From: Planctomycetota bacterium
GTDB lineage: Bacteria; Planctomycetota; Uabimicrobiia; Uabimicrobiales; Uabimicrobiaceae
Direction of reading: 5' to 3'
NCBI GenBank assembly: GCA_029260735.1
Contig: JAJDCR010000153.1
Location: forward strand, 1 to 64,000
DNA: 64,000 nt
Position 1 is the first letter of the stretch; every line of letters begins with the position of its first letter. Positions 60,926 to 64,000 of this stretch are shown here, piece by piece. The notes beneath the pieces were generated by a model. It was not told the DNA's origin. It saw nothing but the letters and a program-made list of their open reading frames with translations, and ran no database searches. The translations under genes and the position numbers were made by a program.

Positions 60926-62716
60926 ATGAAGATCATCGATAAAATTAACCACGCTATTCAGAGTAAAAAGACTTTTTTTTCTTTTGAGTATTTCACACCC
61001 AAAACCAAAGAAGGGGTGCTCAATTTATACAATCGCGTTGAGAGAATGGCGGCCTTAGAGCCTGCTTTTGTTGATGTGACTTGGGGGGCAGGAGGAAAGA
61101 CAAGTAAGCTTTCTGTTGAAATTAGTGGTGCTGTTCAAAAATATTATGGTTTAGAAGTAATGATGCACTTAACTTGTACTAATATGTCCAAGGCAAAGTT
61201 ATCAGAAACATTGGAAAAAGTGAAAGATACGGGCATTACAAATATTTTAGCTTTGCGTGGAGATCCTCCTATCGGGGCTAAGAATTGGGAAAAATGTGAT
61301 GGGGGGTTTTCCTACGCTTCTGACCTAGTTAAGTTTATTCGAGATGAATATGGGGATTATTTTGGGATTGGGGTAGCAGGCTATCCAGAGGGACATCTTG
61401 AATCTCAAGATAAGGCCACAGATATTAAGTATTTGAAAGAAAAAGTTGATGTAGGAGCAGACTTTATTATTACTCAACTTTTTTTCGATGTAAATGAATA
61501 CATTTCTTTTTTCCAAAGATGCCGAGAAGCTGATATTCAGTGCCCAATAATTCCTGGTTTAATGCCTATTCAAACGTATAGCGGTTTTAAAAGAATGACA
61601 GGGTTTTGTCAAACAAAAGTTCCCCAGGAAATTATAGATACACTTGAGCCGATTCAAAGTGATGATGCAGCCATAAAAGAATATGGAGTTCAACTTTGCT
61701 TGGAAATGAGCCAAAAATTGTTAGACAATGGAGCCCCAGGAGTTCATTTCTATACCTTAAATTTAGAAAAATCAACCACTCGAATTATCGAAGAACTTAG
61801 ACTAGTCTCCGCGTCACAGTCTCGTCGAGCTTTACCTTGGCGCCCTTCTACCCTTCCTAGCCGATCTCAAGAAGATGTTCGGCCGATTTTTTGGAGTAAT
61901 CGACCCAAGAGTTACATTGCCAGAACTATGGATTGGGATGATTTTCCCAATGGACGCTGGGGTGACTCTCATAGTCCAGCTTTTGGTGATTTAAAAGATT
62001 ATTACGTGGTTCATCATGGATTGGAAGCCCGGGCCAAAAAAGAAAATCGCCAAGAAATGTGGGGAGAAAACCCTAGCTCTGTCGATGATATCGCAGCGGC
62101 CTTTGTTCGTTTTTGTGAGGGGAAAATTGTTCGTTTGCCGTGGTGTGAAACTCCTATTCAAAAAGAAACTCTCTCCATTATGGAAGAGCTTATAGATATC
62201 AATCGGCGGGGTTTTTTGACTATTAATAGTCAGCCTCAAGTCAATGCAGTCCCTTCCTCTGATCCAAAAGTGGGCTGGGGTATGCCAGGTGGTTACATTT
62301 ACCAGAAGGCCTACATCGAATTTTTTGTTTCGGAAGAAAATTTACGTCATTTACTGGGCTGTATAGATCAGTTTTCTTCTTTGACTTACCACGCGGTAAA
62401 TGTCGAAGGAAAAACCTACTCAAATGGAGGAGATAGGTATGTAAATGCTGTGACTTGGGGAGTTTTCCCAGGGAGGGAAATTTCTCAGCCAACAGTGGTT
62501 GATTCTCACAGCTTTATGACTTGGAAAGATGAAGCTTTTCAACTTTGGTTAGATGAGTGGGCTAGTTTATACCAAGAAGATTCTCTTTCTCATAAATTAA
62601 TTAGTGAAATTTATGAAGGCTATTATTTAATGAGTTTGGTTGAAAATGACTACATTAATGGAAATATCTTTGAAATATTTGAGAAATTAGCCATTCCACA
62701 AAAAATGAGTAGTTGA
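60926..62716 (+). CDS. metF: Methylenetetrahydrofolate reductase of eukaryotic two-domain type
   Basis: The ATG at 60926 follows GGAG by seven bases. Residues about 1-295 form the catalytic TIM barrel (FFSFEYFTPKTKEGV, VDVTWGAGGKTS, LALRGDPPIG, GVAGYPEGH, ITQLFFD). The residues after about 310 match the eukaryotic regulatory domain closely: the linker LPWRPSTLPS, then EDVRPIFWSNRPKSYIART, DDFPNGRWGDSHSPAFGDL, LTINSQPQVNAVPSSDPKVG, and NAVTWGVFPGREISQPTVVD. In animals and fungi this domain binds S-adenosylmethionine and inhibits the enzyme. Most bacterial MetF proteins are only about 290 residues. The reaction supplies 5-methyltetrahydrofolate for methionine synthesis. A GNAT gene follows. Confidence 0.95.
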   Translation: MKIIDKINHAIQSKKTFFSFEYFTPKTKEGVLNLYNRVERMAALEPAFVDVTWGAGGKTSKLSVEISGAVQKYYGLEVMMHLTCTNMSKAKLSETLEKVKDTGITNILALRGDPPIGAKNWEKCDGGFSYASDLVKFIRDEYGDYFGIGVAGYPEGHLESQDKATDIKYLKEKVDVGADFIITQLFFDVNEYISFFQRCREADIQCPIIPGLMPIQTYSGFKRMTGFCQTKVPQEIIDTLEPIQSDDAAIKEYGVQLCLEMSQKLLDNGAPGVHFYTLNLEKSTTRIIEELRLVSASQSRRALPWRPSTLPSRSQEDVRPIFWSNRPKSYIARTMDWDDFPNGRWGDSHSPAFGDLKDYYVVHHGLEARAKKENRQEMWGENPSSVDDIAAAFVRFCEGKIVRLPWCETPIQKETLSIMEELIDINRRGFLTINSQPQVNAVPSSDPKVGWGMPGGYIYQKAYIEFFVSEENLRHLLGCIDQFSSLTYHAVNVEGKTYSNGGDRYVNAVTWGVFPGREISQPTVVDSHSFMTWKDEAFQLWLDEWASLYQEDSLSHKLISEIYEGYYLMSLVENDYINGNIFEIFEKLAIPQKMSS

Positions 62717-62720
62717 GGTT

Positions 62721-63200
62721 ATGAAAATGATAGAAACTAACTATTCCCGCAATCTACTAAAAACAAAAACACAAGAGGACGATATCTCCTTTGAGGTTGT
62801 CGAGACTCTTTCAGAAGAACAAGTAGAAGATTTGTACTTGATGTACCAAGAAGAATGGTGGACAAAAGGACGAAAACGCAACGATATTAAACGAATGTTA
62901 GAATTTAGCAATGTTTTTGTCGCCTTTTGTCACCCTGAAACTCATCAACTCATTGCTTTTGCTCGCGTTTTAAGCGACTATGTTTACAAAGCACTAGTCC
63001 TAGACGTGATTGTTCGGGAACCCTATCGTCGGAAAAGTTTAGGGCTTTCCTTGATGAAAAGAATCTTCCATCATCCTAAGCTCAAAGAAGTTGAACATTT
63101 TGAGCTATATTGCCTGCCTAAACATATACCATTTTATAAAAAACTAGGTTTTAGTGAAGACTTAGGGGAAATATGTTTTCTCCGGAAAGAAGCCGACTGA
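62721..63200 (+). CDS. GNAT-family N-acetyltransferase
   Basis: The 159 residues have a GNAT core: strand segment FVAFCHPETHQLIAFARVLS, LVLDVIVREPYRRKSLGLSL with the acetyl-CoA binding loop (RRKSLGLSLM for the usual RGxGxG), and a C-terminal IPFYKKLGF motif. The substrate is unknown. It starts four bases after the MTHFR stop, so the two are cotranscribed, and it ends with a terminator. Confidence 0.85.
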   Translation: MKMIETNYSRNLLKTKTQEDDISFEVVETLSEEQVEDLYLMYQEEWWTKGRKRNDIKRMLEFSNVFVAFCHPETHQLIAFARVLSDYVYKALVLDVIVREPYRRKSLGLSLMKRIFHHPKLKEVEHFELYCLPKHIPFYKKLGFSEDLGEICFLRKEAD

Positions 63201-63227
63201 AACCTTGAAATAAGAATCAAGTTTTTG

Positions 63228-63255
63228 AAAACTATCCTCGAAGGGGATAGTTTTT
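63228..63255 (+). terminator. Rho-independent terminator after the GNAT gene
   Basis: AAAACTATCC and GGATAGTTTT form a perfect 10-bp stem around TCGAAGG, followed by T. A weaker CTTGA/TCAAG hairpin lies just upstream. Confidence 0.8.
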
Positions 63256-63263
63256 CTCGAAGG

Positions 63264-63420
63264 TCACATCCCAATACCTAAATCCTTATTTCAACACAGG
63301 GGATGTGATTGGCTCTTGATATTTTTGATATTTTTGATATTTTTCTCAAGAACATAGCCCCAGAGCGGCAGGAGCCAAAGCCCTCCCTGGAAAAACAGTG
63401 CTTAGAATGGTTTTAGATAA
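63264..63420 (+). repeat. Right copy of the dispersed repeat with associated short repeats
   Basis: It contains an inverted pair TCACATCCC (63264-63272) and GGGGATGTGA (63299-63308), three tandem GATATTTTT units (63318-63344), and, at 63361-63420, the sequence shared with 11-70. The order of parts resembles that at the left end, where only the last portion is inside the window. It is noncoding. Confidence 0.7.
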
Positions 63421-63462
63421 ACCACGTACTCCCCCTTTTCGCCTTCCTCTCACAACTACAAC

Positions 63463-64000
63463 TTAAGCAACGGTTTCACGTACAAGAGAAGCTACTTCTT
63501 TTTCTGGACGAAAAGTACTACTCTTTTTTCTAGAAAGAAGATCATAGTGCTTCATTCTCTTCCACAGAGTAACCCTAGAAATTCCTAAAAGCTGAGCGGC
63601 TTCTTTTCGATTTCCTCCTGTTTGCTGGAGAGCCCAAATGAGAGATTCTTTGGAGCGTAACTTTGGTTTTAGACAAAACGAGGGTATCTCTGGTTTTGGT
63701 GGCTCTAAAATCTCTACGGGTAAATCGCGAGAAAGAATGGTCTGATCTTGGCATAGAACCAAAGCATATCTAATTGCATTCTCCAACTCTCGGACATTTC
63801 CTGGCCAATTATGCTCTAATAGTACCTTTAAAGCAGTTGATGAAATTTTCATTTTCTTTTGATTTGCTTTTTGGTATTTATTTAAAAAATGCTCCACTAA
63901 GATAGGAATATCTTGTCTTCTCTCTACCAAGGAAGGGAGAGTAATAGAGAAAACTTTCAATCTATAATAGAGATCTTCTCGAAATTTCCCTTCCTGAACC
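63463..64000 (-). CDS. Sigma-54-dependent activator, C-terminal part (cut by the window edge)
   Basis: The visible part begins beyond the window edge (GKFREDLYYRL is encoded at 63961-64000). It includes the end of the AAA+ domain with RLKVFSITLPSLVERRQDIP and the WPGNVRELENAIRYALVL motif, then a Fis-type helix-turn-helix near the end (GGNRKEAAQLLGISRVTLWK). It activates sigma-54 promoters. The sensory and GAFTGA parts are outside. No sigma-54 gene is seen in the window. Confidence 0.92.
   Translation of the reverse strand, partial: VQEGKFREDLYYRLKVFSITLPSLVERRQDIPILVEHFLNKYQKANQKKMKISSTALKVLLEHNWPGNVRELENAIRYALVLCQDQTILSRDLPVEILEPPKPEIPSFCLKPKLRSKESLIWALQQTGGNRKEAAQLLGISRVTLWKRMKHYDLLSRKKSSTFRPEKEVASLVRETVA

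Noticed and set aside
1..64000. tRNA, rRNA or known riboswitch genes
   Set aside because: I looked through the intergenic regions for tRNA-like arms and conserved riboswitch cores and saw none that I could defend by eye.

Overview
The window is an AT-rich bacterial chromosome segment. The mix of genes suggests a member of the Planctomycetota or a related PVC-like lineage. It has five Hanks-type Ser/Thr kinase or pseudokinase genes, many TPR, HEAT, FHA and PEGA-type proteins, a PEP-CTERM protein, a short zinc ribbon typical of planctomycete proteins, and a kdsC gene that implies Kdo-type lipopolysaccharide and an outer membrane. This placement is inference from gene content only; no rRNA or tRNA gene was seen.

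Layout. 1-2123 is a decayed accessory region: a dispersed repeat, an orphan terminator, a broken tyrosine recombinase with 30-bp repeats in its tail, and noncoding DNA. 2124-5591 holds dinB and a large unknown gene. 5618-11521 holds a pseudokinase, a 29-residue membrane peptide, a beta-helix protein and an active-looking kinase. 11588-13604 is a two-component pair whose sensor has an ethylene-receptor-like N-terminus and an in-frame TGA. 13671-16155 (minus) is a secreted hydrolase and small membrane or lipoproteins. 16168-20942 has a kinase-HEAT protein and a BON-like/FHA protein, transcribed divergently. 21306-25389 is nfeD-like, cca and a zinc-ribbon/TPR gene. 25412-29164 is a sugar ABC transporter with a carbohydrate-binding-like domain inside one permease. 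29739-30074 is an XRE regulator. 30177-37200 (minus) runs from an active kinase through a degenerate MraY/WecA-like protein and two unknown envelope genes to cstA. 37309-41920 has one degenerate and one intact HtrA-like protease around a 780-residue Rossmann-fold protein. 41935-46451 (minus) is dnaG, rpoD and a zinc-ribbon coiled-coil gene. 46606-54240 (minus) holds a TPR metallopeptidase, a PEGA-type lipoprotein and a second sigma factor. 54750-58396 is a membrane pseudokinase followed by kdsC. 58441-63200 has a PEP-CTERM protein, a lipoprotein, a eukaryote-type methylenetetrahydrofolate reductase and a GNAT. The right edge cuts a sigma-54 activator.

Themes. Signalling and envelope functions dominate, and several signalling or enzyme homologues have lost catalytic residues: three of five kinases, one of two HtrA proteases, the MraY-like protein and a DHp-like domain on a response regulator. 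Two (pseudo)kinase genes far apart share a leader sequence in the same orientation, which points to a common cis-regulatory element. The observations I consider most worth checking are the TGA codon at a conserved-cysteine-like position of the ethylene-receptor-like kinase, followed by a SECIS-like hairpin; the shared kinase leader element; the permease with an inserted glycogen-binding-like domain; and the full-length eukaryotic-type MTHFR.
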